Shown: positions 10,077-22,288, counted from the first letter of the stretch. The stretch is DNA of 64,000 nucleotides from Pseudoips prasinana (GCA_951640165.1 OX621240.1:38382713-38446712), one strand, 5' to 3'. A program made the numbers and translations. The notes: generated from the sequence alone by a model not told the origin.

Positions 10077-11345
10077 CGTTCAGGAGTTTTATTGTTGCCT
10101 TTTTACGCCTAAAATACCCATCTGCCTAAAATTACGAACAAAGGTAGATCTTTCCCAGAAGTAATACAGGTAAGTATTGCAGGTGTGGGGTAGTTTTTAA
10201 GTTTTACGCTACATCGTATTACGTTCCGAGGCAGCGGCCGGCGAGCGCCAGATATACTCTATTGTTGTTGAAGAAATCACGAGCAACGAGCACGATTATC
10301 ATCAATTGCACTGATTGCGTATTAGGAAAATAGATGGAATCTCCTCATCATTATTCATATGCCCATACGAATTAATAAAAATAAATTAGACTTCTTTTCA
10401 AGGTAAATCAAGACACGTATCATATAAAATGTTTATTTTGTCAGCATTAACTTGGTCTCCTTGTAACCTAACATCTGTGTAAGCCAAGCTTTTTCCTACA
10501 TTCCTTTTTTTACACTTGAGTACTTCATTACCATTTTTCTAGCTCAAAAATGTTTAAAGTTAAAAGCACTTTCAAAATTTAAGACTTTTGCAGTCATGGT
10601 TACTCAAGAAGAAGCATAAACTAAAGAATAAATGATTAAAAATGATAATATGTGTCTTATTTATTATTATTATTAAAAATATATATTATTATTAAAAAAA
10701 ATAAGTAAAAAAAAAGTTTTTATGCGCTTGGCAGGCACTTATTATGTTACATTATTGTAAATATTTTTCTTTCTCTTTAAGTGAATGTATTACGTTCTTT
10801 TGAGAAAATAAATTTCTTTAACCACATTTAAAAATGTATTTATTAATTGTCAGATACATCTTTCTGTTGTGTGTTCGTTATTGTCCGTAGATAATGTTTG
10901 TAAATAACCTTTGCAAAAATAGCAAATATTTAAAAATATCCTAAAGATGACTGTGCGAATGTGACAGAAGACTGTGAGACGATGCTTTTTTTATTTTTTT
11001 TTTGATGGTCTATAAAATATGGCGGTACGGAGTGCCCCGGGACAGCTTGTGTAATAAAAGAATCATTTAAATAGTAACAACGTAAAGCTTAACTTATGGA
11101 GTTCCACCAGAAAATATAAAAATGTACATTTGCTTAATACGAGAACTTACCAACGGTGGATTGTTTACAATACAACGAAGCGAAACCTTCTATAGTATTC
11201 AAAACAGTATTTCCGTGTAAACTATGAAAAAGAACAGAAAATAATTTAAGGTAGGATATTAACGGGAACGTGTATTTTACTTAACAACTATTCTAGTGAA
11301 CAAAACTGTTTCGTAAAAAAACAAGGAAATCTTGCAGCTTTCGCA
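10077..11345. other. Unassigned AT-rich sequence
   Basis: 1.27 kb with an ATT-rich simple repeat at about 10657-10700. No exon, RNA gene or known repeat recognised. Confidence 0.35.
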
Positions 11346-11625
11346 TATAATAATAATATCCTCAGACATTATTCACACACGGCCATCTTTTCCAAAAATA
11401 CCAGAGCTGGGCTATGGAAACCAGATAACTGATATACTACATTATACTAGAGTACAATTATTTTGTAAATACATACATACTTATATCGATAATTACAGCT
11501 AGACTCAGGACAAACAGACAGTTGATGCACACAAATATCTGTCCAGGGTGGGAATCGAACTCACGACCTGTGGCGTGAAAAGCAAGTTTTTACCAACCAC
11601 GACCACCGGCCCGCCGAAGATCTGT
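11346..11625 (-). mobile_element. SINE S2, copy 2
   Basis: Minus strand: head with 'GAGTTCGATTCCCACC' (complement about 11548-11566), body like copy 1, end marked by the complement of 'CGGCCATCT' near 11380. B-box bases are slightly decayed. Confidence 0.72.
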
Positions 11626-11784
11626 AATCATTTATTTTATGGATTCGGCCAACGTTTCAAGTTCTTCAGGGAAAATGCGGCCCGACCGACGAAGCGTCCC
11701 GTCTCGCGTTCGTTTGGCAATACGACGCGACGAGACAGGACCGGGATGTGACGTGACGTAGTAAGAGTCGCATTCGCCGAATCC

Positions 11785-11975
11785 AAATTGCCACGCTTGG
11801 CAGACGGGTTGGCGATCGCAGTAAGATGGTCAAAATACTCAGAAGAACGCTGCTGTCCGTTGTCTGGTTTATATCGGGACGACTTCTATGCCCCCCACGG
11901 GATGAGATGGGGTGGCTATAATCTTCTTGGCTGTCAACCACTTACCACCCAGCGTGGATCAGGGGTGACCTGATA
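11785..11975 (-). mobile_element. RTE-tail element E, fragment
   Basis: Contains 'CCACGCTTGGCAGACGGGTT' and 'CCCACGGGATGAGATGGGGT' as in the other E copies, but lacks the GTCCAGCAGTGGAC end. Confidence 0.6.
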
Positions 11976-11997
11976 TATATATTGTCGTCTGCCATAA

Positions 11998-12362
11998 CTG
12001 CCTCATTGGTCTAGCGGTAGCGTGTTCACCCGCAGAGAACGAGGTCCTGGGTTCAAATCCCACCCACAAAAAGTGATTATGGAACTTTTCTGTAAAAAGA
12101 AAAATTTCTCAGCATCAGCCCAAAGTCTTGGAGTTGGCGGTGTTATACCCCCGTGCCCCGCAGAGCACGTAAAGCCGTCGGTCCTGTACCTGACCTTTTT
12201 CCGGTCGTGTCGCCTAGGAGTCCCATCGGATCATGAGAGTGATGGAATAGAAAGTGCTCCTGTGTTTGCGCACACTCTTGAACACTATAATATGTCCCGT
12301 GCAGATGGCTAATCTCTGTTGAGACTGGCCCCTTTAGCCGAAATTCGGCTAGAAGGACATTT
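11998..12362 (+). mobile_element. SINE S3, full-length copy
   Basis: tRNA-like head: A-box-like 'TTGGTCTAGCGGTAGCGTG' and B-box-like 'GGTTCAAATCCC'. About 300 bp of body follows, with 'CGGATCATGAGAGTGATGGA', 'CTGTGTTTGCGCACAC' and a 'CGAAATTCGGCTAG' end before a T-rich tail. Close copies: 42862-43240 and 57526-57840; minus copy 60008-60285; composite at 38818-39375. The head resembles a tRNA gene, but the acceptor stem does not close and the body is repeated. Confidence 0.82.
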
Positions 12363-12689
12363 TTTTTATATTGTCGTCATATCCATTCTGGAGTTTTGGG
12401 TGATCTAAAAAGTTAGAAACAAGGTAAATAATGATATCCATAAACATAATTCACCCCCGGCTTCGATGGAGGCTGTTGAATGTTTAAACAGCTTCTACGC
12501 TAACCATTTCGTTGTTTGATTAATTAGCTAGCATAAATTAAAATCTGCTTATATCAGTCTGTTTAGTTAATTACCAAAGATGATACGGTGCTATGTCGAA
12601 GATTAATGATGAAAATTCTATTTAAAATTTAGACTAAAATTGTGAAAAAGTCTACACAATTCTTACTTTATCGTATGGGAAGTCACCAT
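12363..12689. other. Unassigned AT-rich sequence
   Basis: No feature recognised. Confidence 0.35.
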
Positions 12690-12870
12690 TTACCAAGCCA
12701 TGGTGTCAGAGTTGTTAAAACCGCACAGTTGGCCTATATGACATAGCTTACCGACTTACTACCGCATAGCTTTCGAAGCACGGATACGCTAATAAATTAT
12801 ATTCCTAAACGGTCACCCATCTATGAACTGACCGCGTGCCTAACTCCTTTACCTCGTTGATCACTCTTAT
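12690..12870 (+). repeat. Dispersed repeat D, diverged copy
   Basis: Shares 'GTCAGAGTTGTT', 'CGAAGCACGGA' and 'GGTCACCCATCTATG' with copies at 35345-35680, 41010-41215 and 56955-57175. No coding potential. Confidence 0.6.
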
Positions 12871-12896
12871 ATCAATGAGTGGAAATGGCCAATATT

Positions 12897-12990
12897 CGTG
12901 CTCATCACACAAATATTTGCACTTACCGGGATTCGAACCCAGCACCACCAGCTTCGTAGGCAGCAGCACTACCAACTAGGCTACGGTAAA
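12897..12990 (-). mobile_element. SINE S1 head fragment
   Basis: Only the tRNA-like head on the minus strand ('GGGTTCGAATCCCGGTAAGT', complement near 12935) plus about 30 bp of body. Confidence 0.7.
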
Positions 12991-13069
12991 TAATATATAA
13001 TAAAATCATAAATTTTAACGGTAAGCTCATAGCCAGTTGCTCCCTTCGCTCCGTAAGTGATCGGCGAGA

Positions 13070-13697
13070 CTTAACAGTTTTTAGGGTTCCGTAGCCAAAA
13101 GTGGCAAAAATCGGAACCCTTATAGATTCGTCAGGTCTGTCTGTCTGTCTGTCCGTCCGTATGCCACAGTCAGTTTTCATCGAAACTATAAGAGCTGTAC
13201 TGTTGAAACTTGGTAAGTAGGTAGATGTATTCGGTGAACCGCATTGAGATTTTTACACAAAAATATAAAAATAAACATTAATTTTGGGGGTCCCCATACA
13301 TAGAACTGAAACTCAATTTTTTTTTTCTAATCTTACCCACACATGTGGGGTGTCTATGGATAGGTCTTCAAAAATAACGTTGAGGTTTCTAATATCATTT
13401 TTATCTAAAGTGAATAGTTTGCGCGAGAGACACTTCCAAAGTAGTAAAATGAGTGTCCCCCCCCCCCCCCACCACTGTAACTTTTAAATTAAGAAAATGA
13501 TAAAATAAAAACATATAATGATGTACATTACTATGCAAACTAACAGCGAAAATTGGTTTGAACCAGATCTAGCAAGTAGTTGTTTTTAATACGTCATAAA
13601 TCGTAAACCGCAATTTCCTTTCATTTAATAAACTGAAATACTTGCTGCTACGGAACCCTTCATGGGCAAGTCCGACTCGCACTTGGCCGGTTTTCAT
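13070..13697 (-). repeat. Dispersed repeat G, full-length minus copy
   Basis: Starts on the minus strand with 'ACCGGCCAAGTGCGAGTCGG' (complement at about 13675-13693) and ends at the complement of 'TTAGGGTTCCGTAGCCAAAA' (13078). Contains a GTCT/GTCC run (13135-13160) and a C-run (13456-13470). Other copies: 25609-25893, 35095-35312, 44055-44532, 56683-57217, 61770-61812. A very common lepidopteran-type interspersed repeat; class uncertain. Confidence 0.75.
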
Positions 13698-13801
13698 TTT
13701 TTTTACTTATTAATAATAAGATGATCGCGAAAATGGATTAATTTCCAAGCGTCTCAATTTATACATCTCCTTTACTTACGACCTACTTACTATATAGAAA
13801 A

Positions 13802-15280
13802 TCACTTTGTGCTTTAACTTTCTCTTGTATAAGTGATGGTGTCTTTCCTGACTTAATGAAGATTAGTAAGCTAGTACCCGTTTTCAAGGCAGGTTGTACT
13901 GAGAATGCCACAAATTACAGACCTATCTCAATCCTTCCAGCTTTAAGTAAAATATTTGAAAAGTTCATGCTTAGTCAAATGTTGTTGCACTTTAACTTGA
14001 ATGGAATATTGCACAACAAGCAGTTTGGTTTTACAAGGGGCCGCTCGACTCAGGATGCGGGGTGTACACTAATGAAGTCCATATTGGAAGTTTGGGAGGG
14101 GTCACAGGATGCGCTAGGAGTTTTCTGTGATCTCTCCAAAGCTTTTGATTGCGTTGATCACCATACACTTGTGGTAAAACTGCAGTACTATGGAATATCT
14201 GGTACGTCTCTTGATCTTGTAGTGTCCTATTTATCGGGTCGAGAACAGATGGTTTCGGTAGACGGTATCAACTCGGCACGTCATCCTGTGAAAATGGGGG
14301 TGCCCCAGGGATCTATCCTGGGCCCATTTTTATTTCTAGTATATATTAATGATCTCCCAAATTTGGTGGAGAAAGTATCAGACATTGTTTTGTTCGCTGA
14401 TAATACGTCGCTTATATTTAAAGTAAATAGGAAGGACAAAGATCTTATTGAACAAAATAAAACACTCGGCCTTATTTCAAAATGGGTTTCAGGAAACAAC
14501 CTCTTATTAAATGCAGGAATAACGAAATGTATCAAATTCTCATTACCGAATGTGAGACAGGTTATACCAACAGTTGTATTAAATGAGGAAGTATTAGATT
14601 TAGTTCCGTCGACCGTATTTCTGGGATTAACACTAGACTCAAAATTGCAATGGGCTCCTCAGATAGAAAAGCTTGCAGCTAAATTAAGTTCGGCTTCCTA
14701 TGCCGTTTGGAAAATAAGACAATTGTCAGATGAACAAACTGCTAGATCGGTATATTTCGCGTACTTCCATAGTATGTCCTGTGGCATTCTGTTGTGGGGT
14801 TCGGCAGCTGACATAAGTACTATTTTCATTTTACAGAAAAGAGCAGTCAGAGCCATTTATGGGTTGGGTAGTCGCGAATCTTTGCGAACTTTGTTTAAAG
14901 AAGTAAATATACTAACGGTACCATCTGAGTATATATATCAGAATATATTGTATGTTAGAAAAAATATTAATAACTATAGAAAAAAAAGTGAACTGCATAA
15001 CATAAATACTAGGAATAAAGACAAACTTGCAATGCCGGGCTTTAGAGTCAGCAAAACGAATAAATCATTTTTAGGAATTTGTATTAGGTTTTATAACAAG
15101 CTTCCTACTCATATTACTGATCTGCCTGACACAAGTTTCAAGACACATATTAAACGTGTCCTTATGGCAAGGAGTTATTATACCACTAAAGAGATCGATG
15201 ATCGATACATCGATGACAAAGACGCCTGGCGCTTACCACCTACCTGCACATTGCTCGCTGGAGATCTTGTAGCCATATAG
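13802..15280 (+). pseudogene. 5'-truncated LINE reverse transcriptase with FADN active site
   Basis: RT fragment of the same family as the LINE at 19280-22162 (minus). Homology begins about 18 codons before the ATG at 13856 (SDGVFPDLMK precedes VPVFKAG), so this is a 5' truncation without a real start. Motifs: NYRPISILPALSKIFEKF, CDLSKAFDCVDHHTL (motif A), MGVPQGSILGPFLF (motif B), then VLFADNTSLIF at about 14388-14415, where the second catalytic Asp is Asn. That change should abolish polymerase activity even if expressed. The C-terminal domain is complete (IYGLGSRESLRTLF, FYNKLPTHI, ARSYYTTKEI). The frame is otherwise open, so the Asp loss is one of few visible lesions. No EN or ORF1 remains. 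Confidence 0.92.
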
Positions 15281-15484
15281 ACATGACTAATTTGTTGAGT
15301 TACGTATACTATCTGTAATATGATTACTAACATATACTAAATTTAAATTTATTGACTCTGTCTCAAAATGAATAATGTTATCGTTTAGATGTTTTTTTCT
15401 TTTGTTTCCTAAATATAATCTAAATTAATATTCATTCAGACAACCGATCGAGCAGATATTGTGTTTGCCTACTAAATAATTACT

Positions 15485-15975
15485 TTAAGTGGACCAAATC
15501 CCGTGTTCATGCCCGCTTGAGTATGTTTCGCCGGACCGTCTCAACAGGGCCGTGTTGAAACCGGTAGTAGATGAACCTGCTGAGTTTGTTTCGCTGGGTC
15601 TTCTCAGTTGGGGCGCATTGGATCCGGTTGTAGCATTAAAGCGCGACCGTCGTTTTAAACACAAGGTCCGTTATAATAATAATACTGAATTCATTACTTA
15701 ATATAGACAGAAACATTCAGACAATATGTAGTAAAATATAAATTTCAATCATTAAACCTAAACATAATCTCCTTGACAATTATTTAATACAAGCTAGCTA
15801 AATATCACTACTATTATAAAATAAATTATATAAATGTTTTAACATTCCGTGTACCTAAATATCTGTAATATGCAACTAGAAATAATAACGGTATTACTAC
15901 AAACATGTTCAGACTATTTACAAGCGCTTTTTTAAAGTCTACTAGAATAAAAACTTTTTTTATTTTATTTTTTTA
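15485..15975 (+). repeat. Dispersed repeat A, longest copy
   Basis: Extends further 5' than the other copies ('CGGACCGTCTCAACAGGG', about 15533) and ends in 'AGAATAAAAAC' followed by T-rich sequence, giving the likely orientation. It lies about 200 bp after the stop of the truncated LINE but is found without it elsewhere, so I treat it as separate. Confidence 0.7.
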
Positions 15976-17039
15976 TTCTACGCTCATATCTCCAACCCCT
16001 GCCTGAGACTCATCAAATTGCCAGCATGCAGTCCGCAGCTAACATTACACACAGAGGAATTAGGACAGTACACGAAAAAAGAAATCTCTAGTATATGGAA
16101 GCAACGCTGCTTAAATGAGAAAGACCGACTGTTGGCACCGGTAATACTAAGAACATTGTTCTAGAAATTGGCCATTATATTCCAAACACAGATCTCATCA
16201 GTAGCAACAGACATAACCGCGGGTTCATTTGAGATTGTGTCAATCCTGTTTTTGCAAAATAAATGAAACATAGCGTTTGGTACAAATGCCATTCTTGCTT
16301 CTTTTGTTACTAGATTTTATTCACCAACGTCTTGCTGTTCTTTGAAGGATACTTTGTTATACGAAGTACGCGAAATAACAGACCATGCTGTTGACTCCAA
16401 TCCGAGAGAAAATTAAATTTTGTCATGGAACTCAATTGGACATTGGATCGTAAATCAAAATGGCACACGATCCAATCTTCTCATTTAGTGTAACAAAAAT
16501 GAATGTCTTTTGAATTTAATCGAATTGAAGGGGTATCAGATAATTTCGGTGAATGTAGAAAACCAGGCATATAAAATACGTCTGGAGCATTTCAAAGCAA
16601 AAATACGCCCAATTTAAGAACGTAAAGTTAACCATCCAACCCTCTTAAATCACTCTTCTTCACCTATCCATCGGGAGGTACCTACGCTAGCGCTATAGAG
16701 AACCTACTGTGCTACCTGAACACAAAAAGTCAAGCAGAGAGTCGAAAACTCGGTGTTTTCAACAAAGGGTACAATAGGGTATACAAATATTAGATATACT
16801 ACTTAAAATACTTAATAATAGTTGAAACAAAGCATAAATTATTTAAAAACCATAATATCCAATGTATCATATGTTAAAAATCACAAACCGTAGAAAGCTA
16901 ACCAATAGGATAAACATAAACATGTTCCTAAAATCATAAAACAGTTTTAACGTATCAACAACTACGTCCTCTGAACAAAGCTACCTGTTATTTGTTCGTT
17001 CAATAGTCGAATATTGCTCCCATTTTTGAGACATTAACA
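15976..17039. other. Unassigned sequence
   Basis: 1.06 kb without recognisable coding sequence or repeats. Composition is less AT-biased in 15990-16160. A candidate for unique genomic DNA. Confidence 0.35.
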
Positions 17040-17096
17040 AAGTTATCATGCCAGCCGAAAGGCGTACACTGCTGGACAAAGTCCTCCCCAAAATAA
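17040..17096 (-). mobile_element. RTE-tail element E, terminal fragment
   Basis: 'GTACACTGCTGGACAAAGTC' and flanking bases only: the 3' terminal about 50 bp of an E element. Confidence 0.55.
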
Positions 17097-17097
17097 C

Positions 17098-17580
17098 GAA
17101 ATAATGAAATTTATATAGCACCTGGGGTATATATACCCAAGTGATACACTTGTACTTGTCAAGCTCACAATGCATTACATAAACACGGTTTAGAAACAGT
17201 AATTAAAGCAACAAAATATTTTGAATTAGTCCGTCCGTGCGGTCTGTTTCGTCACATATATTTTTAATATCCTTAAATAAATAAAAAATAGCATGTTACT
17301 AAGCTACTATTGTAACATTTACCAAATGTATATTAAAATTAAAGAATTGTAAACAACGAGCAGTTGGCTAGCGCAAAAGGCTCTCAACCAGTAGCTTAAT
17401 TTAAGCGACTAATACCTGAGGGCACCCTTATGGGGTTCGGGCCACAGCTCTGGCGGGCGCTGAAGTAAAAAGATGAAATTCGAAATGGGGGTCAGATCAC
17501 TTGCACGGGATTAACGATCAGGCGTTAAGGGGGCAACCTACCCTAGCTAGCCTGCGGCTTTCTCTAGCTACCTAGGTGGA
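17098..17580 (-). repeat. Dispersed repeat H, minus copy
   Basis: Reverse-complement match to 8003-8505, including 'CAGACCGCACGGACGGACTA' (complement near 17225-17250) and 'GCCTGCGGCTTTCTCTAGCT' at the right end. T-rich sequence (17630-17695) follows. Confidence 0.7.
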
Positions 17581-17711
17581 AGACCCGGAGAAGAAAGCCA
17601 CAAAGAAACCTCGGGCTTGATTTTTTCGTCTTCTTTTGCTTTTCGATTTTTTTAACATCTTTTTTTTAACTTTTTTTTAACTATCTTTTTTTTTAAAGAT
17701 GACCACAATGA

Positions 17712-17850
17712 AGTTGTGTCCATCATTTGAAGGGATATGCCATAATCGCCTTACTTAGCAGACGGGTTGGCGATCACACTATGATGGGCATAGTTCATAG
17801 AGAGACGTTGCTGATGGTTCTCTGGGAGATATTACTTCGGGTCTTCTTCT
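17712..17850 (-). mobile_element. RTE-tail element E, internal fragment
   Basis: Matches the middle of copy 1 ('ATATGCCATAATCGCCTTAC', 'GACGGGTTGGCGATCACAC'). Confidence 0.55.
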
Positions 17851-17990
17851 TCTCCCCCTACAGGTATTACATGCACCAGTATGATGCCAAGCCAACATGT
17901 GTTTCTATCCTCTATGAAACATCTTCATTCTTCCTATTTATTTATTTACTTACTCGTGCTAATGACCCAGTTGGAATTTCACGATACCCA

Positions 17991-18085
17991 TATCACTAAT
18001 GACGGGGATCTCCCCGTCATTAGTGATAATAAAGGGCCTTTTAAAGGGCTAACTAGGCATCTGCCTAGTTAGCCCTTTAAAAGGC
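17991..18085. repeat. Two adjacent perfect palindromes with TC spacers
   Basis: 17991-18008 and 18011-18028 are perfect 18-bp arms (TATCACTAATGACGGGGA) separated by TC. Seven bases later, 18036-18059 and 18062-18085 are perfect 24-bp arms, also separated by TC. Both could extrude as near-loopless cruciforms. No U-run follows either, and no coding sequence is near. Confidence 0.9.
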
Positions 18086-18142
18086 AGTAGGTATATTTCC
18101 AATTCATTGGTTTTAAACTTTATTACAAACTAATAAGAGTTC

Positions 18143-18460
18143 TAAATATGAGGGGAAATATATCCCCACTGCCCGAGAAGGGGTATCCTAAAACGCCTAA
18201 ATTCAGTCGAAGTATGGCATAGAATATCACCACCCCATTTATTCCCGTAGAGGGTGTACAAGTCGGCCCGATGGACTAAATACCAGTGAACGGGCAGCAG
18301 TGTTTCTCTGAGTAATAGGACCATCATACTGCCATCGCAAACCCGTCTGCCAAGTATGGCGATAATGACATAACCCCACAAAATCATAGATCTTTGGGGT
18401 TATATGGCCTTTGTCCAGCAGTGGACGGCTTTTGTCTGTTATGATGATTATGATGATCAC
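18143..18460 (+). mobile_element. RTE-tail element E, plus-strand copy
   Basis: Ends with 'TTTGTCCAGCAGTGGACGGC' and a TGATGATTATGATGAT tail (18412-18457), giving clear orientation. The 5' part matches copy 1 in reverse complement. Confidence 0.7.
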
Positions 18461-18599
18461 TCAGTGCATTGGGTCAAATTTACTTCAATAACTTAATGGG
18501 GCCAGTGACAAATATACAAAAACAGTAGCAATATTTTATAAAGCTTATCAGAAAACGAAATAATTATTTTATATTTTAATAAACTTTAATGTACAAGGT

Positions 18600-19097
18600 G
18601 TCCAGAAAGAGTATCGGGTATTTGTTTGTTCAATAAAAAAAAACTACTAGTGATGAAGTATTTTTTTATTGTTCATTATTAGAATACAAAATGGAAAATT
18701 ATTTGGAAAAGATAATGTTATCCAAATGGTGACCGTTACGCTGCTGGCACTCTTCTAATCTGGAACGAAAATTGGTGATAACCCGCTGACACATAGCTCT
18801 CGATAGTACTGCCATTTCTGACCTGATGTTTTGTTTCAATTGCGTTAGGTTCGTCGGATTATTCGCATAGACCTTACTTTTAAGGTATCCCCATGGGAAA
18901 TAGTCAAGTGGGCTTAAGTTGGGACTTCTGGGAGGCCAGTTGATGTTACCTCTACGTGAAATGACCTAATTAGGGAATAATTCATTAACAGCTTCAATTT
19001 ATTGATTTGATGTATGAAAATTAGTCCCATCTTATTGGAACCATGTTCTTAAATCAAACCTTGTAACTCCTGCAACTCTGGCCTCAAAAAGTTTCGC
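18600..19097 (-). pseudogene. mariner-type transposase, C-terminal part, broken
   Basis: Minus-strand remains of a DDE transposase that would cut and paste the element. Visible in order: 'NFLRPELQEL' (about 19055-19090), a decayed stretch where the second catalytic Asp should be, then 'WPPRSPNLSPLDYF' with the third catalytic residue Asp at 18903-18905, then 'LKSKVYANNPTNL' and 'MCQRVITNFRSRLEECQQRN' to about 18725. In-frame stops and shifts are scattered through it, so it is non-functional. Its N-terminal continuation lies beyond the LINE at 24296-24611. Confidence 0.85.
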
Positions 19098-19279
19098 AGC
19101 ATAAGTCAAAGTCAAAGTCAAAATAAGTTTATTCCGTAAAAATTTTACATTTATGTGGAATCGTCATATTTTTTTTACCCTACCGTGCAGTGCATGACGT
19201 GGCAGCTACTGAGAAACACTGCCAGAAAACTCAGTAGGAATCCTTTTTTAAAATAAAATATACTTAAGATTAATTAAAA

Positions 19280-22162
19280 TCATGTGTGTTGACTCAGAAC
19301 AACTCCATCCCAAGCACTTTTATCACTTAAATAATCAGAAATTTTGTAATATGCCCTGCTACACAATTTGGCTTTAATAATTCTTTTAAACTTATTCGTA
19401 GACAATTCTCTAATATCATTGGGAAGTTTGTTATAGAATCTTATACATTGCCCCATAAAAGAGTTACTTATTTTGTGGAGACGGGTAGTATGCAGTATGA
19501 GATTATTCTTATATCTAGTATTTACATTATGTGTATCGCTCCTTTTACAGAAGGAATCGATATTTTTATGCACATATAGTAAGTTTTCATATATATACTG
19601 AGATGGTACAGTTAGAATGTTGACCTCTTTGAATTTTTCTCTTAGAGACACTCTCGGGCCAAGATTATAGATAGCTCTTACAGCTCTTTTTTGCAATATA
19701 AATATGGTGTCAATGTCAGCAGAGCTACCCCAGAGAAGAATTCCATAGGACATTACACTATGAAAATAACTGAAATTAACCATTCTAGCTGTGTCAACAT
19801 CAGTCAGCCGTCTAATAGTTTTCACTGCATATGCTGCAGAACTTAATTTGCCGGACAGTTTTTCTATTTGTGGGCTCCATTGTAGCTTTGAGTCAATAGT
19901 GATACCCAAGAACACAGTTGATTCAACAGGGTCCAACCTAGCTCCATTAAGTTGTACATTGGTTGTCGCCTGTTTCACATTCGGTGTAGTGAATTTAATG
20001 ACTTTAGTTTTCTTATCATTAAGCACAAGATTATTGGCATTAAACCAATGAACAACTTTAGAGATTGCATCATTAACATCGTCAAAATTGCTTAATTGTC
20101 GGTTTATTTTGAACGTCAGGGAAGTATCATCTGCAAACAACACAATCTCATGCTTATCCCTTACGTAGTAAGGTAAGTCATTTATATAAATTAAAAACAA
20201 AAATGGGCCCAGAATTGACCCCTGTGGGACGCCCATTACCACTGGAGATCCCGGAGATATTTTACCGTTTATTTCGACCTTCTGAATTCTATTGCCCAAG
20301 TAAGAAGTCAGAAGTTCGAGAGCCTTGTTCCTAATACCGTAGTGGTGTAATTTTCTGACCAGAGTATCATGATGAACGCAATCGAACGCTTTGGACAAAT
20401 CGCAAAAGATACCTAATGCATCTTGCGAGTCTTCCCACGCCGCGAATATACTTTTTAATAAGTTGACCCCTGCATCTATGGTTGAACAACCCTTTGTGAA
20501 TCCAAACTGTTTCCGGTGTAGTAAATTATGTATATTAAAGTGTCTGAGCAGCTGGCTAAGCATAAGCTTTTCAAATATTTTACTAAGAGTGGGCAGCACG
20601 GAAACAGGTCGAAAATTTGAAGGGTCTGAAGTATCACCAGATTTAAACAAAGGAATGATTTTACTATACTTCATCAAGTCAGGAAATACACCTGATGCAA
20701 CACAGCAATTGAACACAGTAGCTAAGTGTGGGGCGATTATAGTAATAATTGATGAAACAGTCTTAACAGATAGACCCCACAGATCCTTTGTGTTTTTCAT
20801 ATTAATACTCTTGAAAGCATTTAAAATATCTTTAGGGCTAACCACCGAAAATTCAAAAACTGTGTCACACGAACCTACGCTTTGCTTGAGTATCTGCTCA
20901 GCAGATGTAGAAGCACATGAAAGAGAGTTAGTAAGTATGACTGGAATATTCGAAAAATATTTTTCAAACTCAGTCGCAATCTCCAAATCGCCTTTAATAT
21001 CTATGTTGTTTATTACTAAGTTAAAATCACGACTACGTATTTTTGTTTTACCTGTCTCAGCATTAATTATCTTTCAAGTAGTTTTGATTATATTTGTAGA
21101 AGATTTAAGTATATTTTTTATGTGCAAAGATTTAGCAGCGGTACAGGCTCGTCTAAATGTTTTGGCATATTGTTTCACATATTCTTGAAACTCTGTATTA
21201 TGATTATGGGATCTTTCTTCATACAATTCATACAACCGATTCCGACTTTTATAGATGCCTGGAGTTGCCCAATCACTGAATACCAGACGGTCACTTACAG
21301 ACAGTTGTTTGGGTGTGAACATTGTGCAGAACTCATCATTAATCAAATTGAATAAAGAGTTGTACAAGTGATCCGGATTATCATGATAGGGCAGCCATGC
21401 TATTTGTTTTACTATATTACATTTAAATTTGTCTAAGCGGTTTTCACTAAATGGAATATAGCTTATAAGTTTTCTTTTAATTTTTGGAGCATTTGAATAA
21501 GTTACCAACTGACCTGAATGATCTGACTGAATTTTATTGATTATTGATTTAAATAAAGGTTTTACAGTGCTAAATATATTATCAATGCATGTAGCACTTG
21601 TAGCAGTTACTCTAGTTGGTTCTGTAAAATTGTGATATAAATTATAGGATTTAAACAAATTTAATAAATTGCAACTTATTGTGCTTTTCTCCAAAATGTT
21701 TATATTAAAATCTCCACAAATAATAACTGTTTTATGGCTGTTAGATAATTTATTCAATGCATCCTCCATAATATCTGAAAAAGTATCAAATGGTGCACAA
21801 GGAGGTTTGTAAAGACTCAAAACAATAAATTGCTCCAACTCAACACATGAAATCTCTACAACTCGCTCAACAGAGAGGCTCACAACATCACTTCTTTCTT
21901 TAAACTTTAACAACTTATTTATTAGAATTAGAGAGCCACCATGAATATATTTTTCCCTGATGAACGAGCTTACAACCTGGTGATTATTGAAGCTGAAAAT
22001 GAATTGATGGAGTTTTAGCCAGTGCTCAGTTAAACATAAAATATCTATATTGTTACAATTCAAAAACAGCTCCAATTCTAGCTCTTTTCCCATCAAACCT
22101 TGAATATTTTGGTGCACCAGGTTAATACAATTTTTTTTTAGTATATTTATTGACTTTATCAT
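19280..22162 (-). pseudogene. LINE ORF2: endonuclease plus reverse transcriptase, one premature stop
   Basis: About 960-codon ORF2 of the nested LINE. Endonuclease (22162 to about 21500): 'LVHQNIQGL', 'LTEHWL', 'LYKPPCAPF', 'ICGDFNIN', 'CIDNIF' and 'QSDHSGQLV', so all metal and catalytic blocks are present. The linker ends with 'RRACTAAKSLHIKNIL'. A TGA at 21076-21074 interrupts the frame where the context (T-stop-KIINAETGK) calls for a Trp; TGG to TGA is the simplest explanation. The same frame continues without a shift into the RT: 'NFRPVSVLPTLSKIFEKLML', 'CDLSKAFDCVHHDTL' (motif A), 'MGVPQGSILGPFLF' (motif B), 'VLFADDTSLTF' (catalytic Asp pair intact) and 'QCIRFYNKLP' near the end. It was one protein until this nonsense change. 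Confidence 0.93.
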
Positions 22163-22288
22163 GTATGTTTGATGGTTTCCAATTTTTTTTTATTACATTA
22201 CGTGGATCTGCCTTCCCACTTAAACTCACATTAGAACCATGACCAGAATTTGGTATTATGCAAGAGAAATCCTCTATTGTCATACTAT

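Noticed and set aside
20391..21188. A 265-codon open frame on the plus strand
   Set aside because: It lies antisense to the EN/RT region of the minus-strand LINE, shows no domain of its own, and is explained by codon bias of the overlapping real frame.
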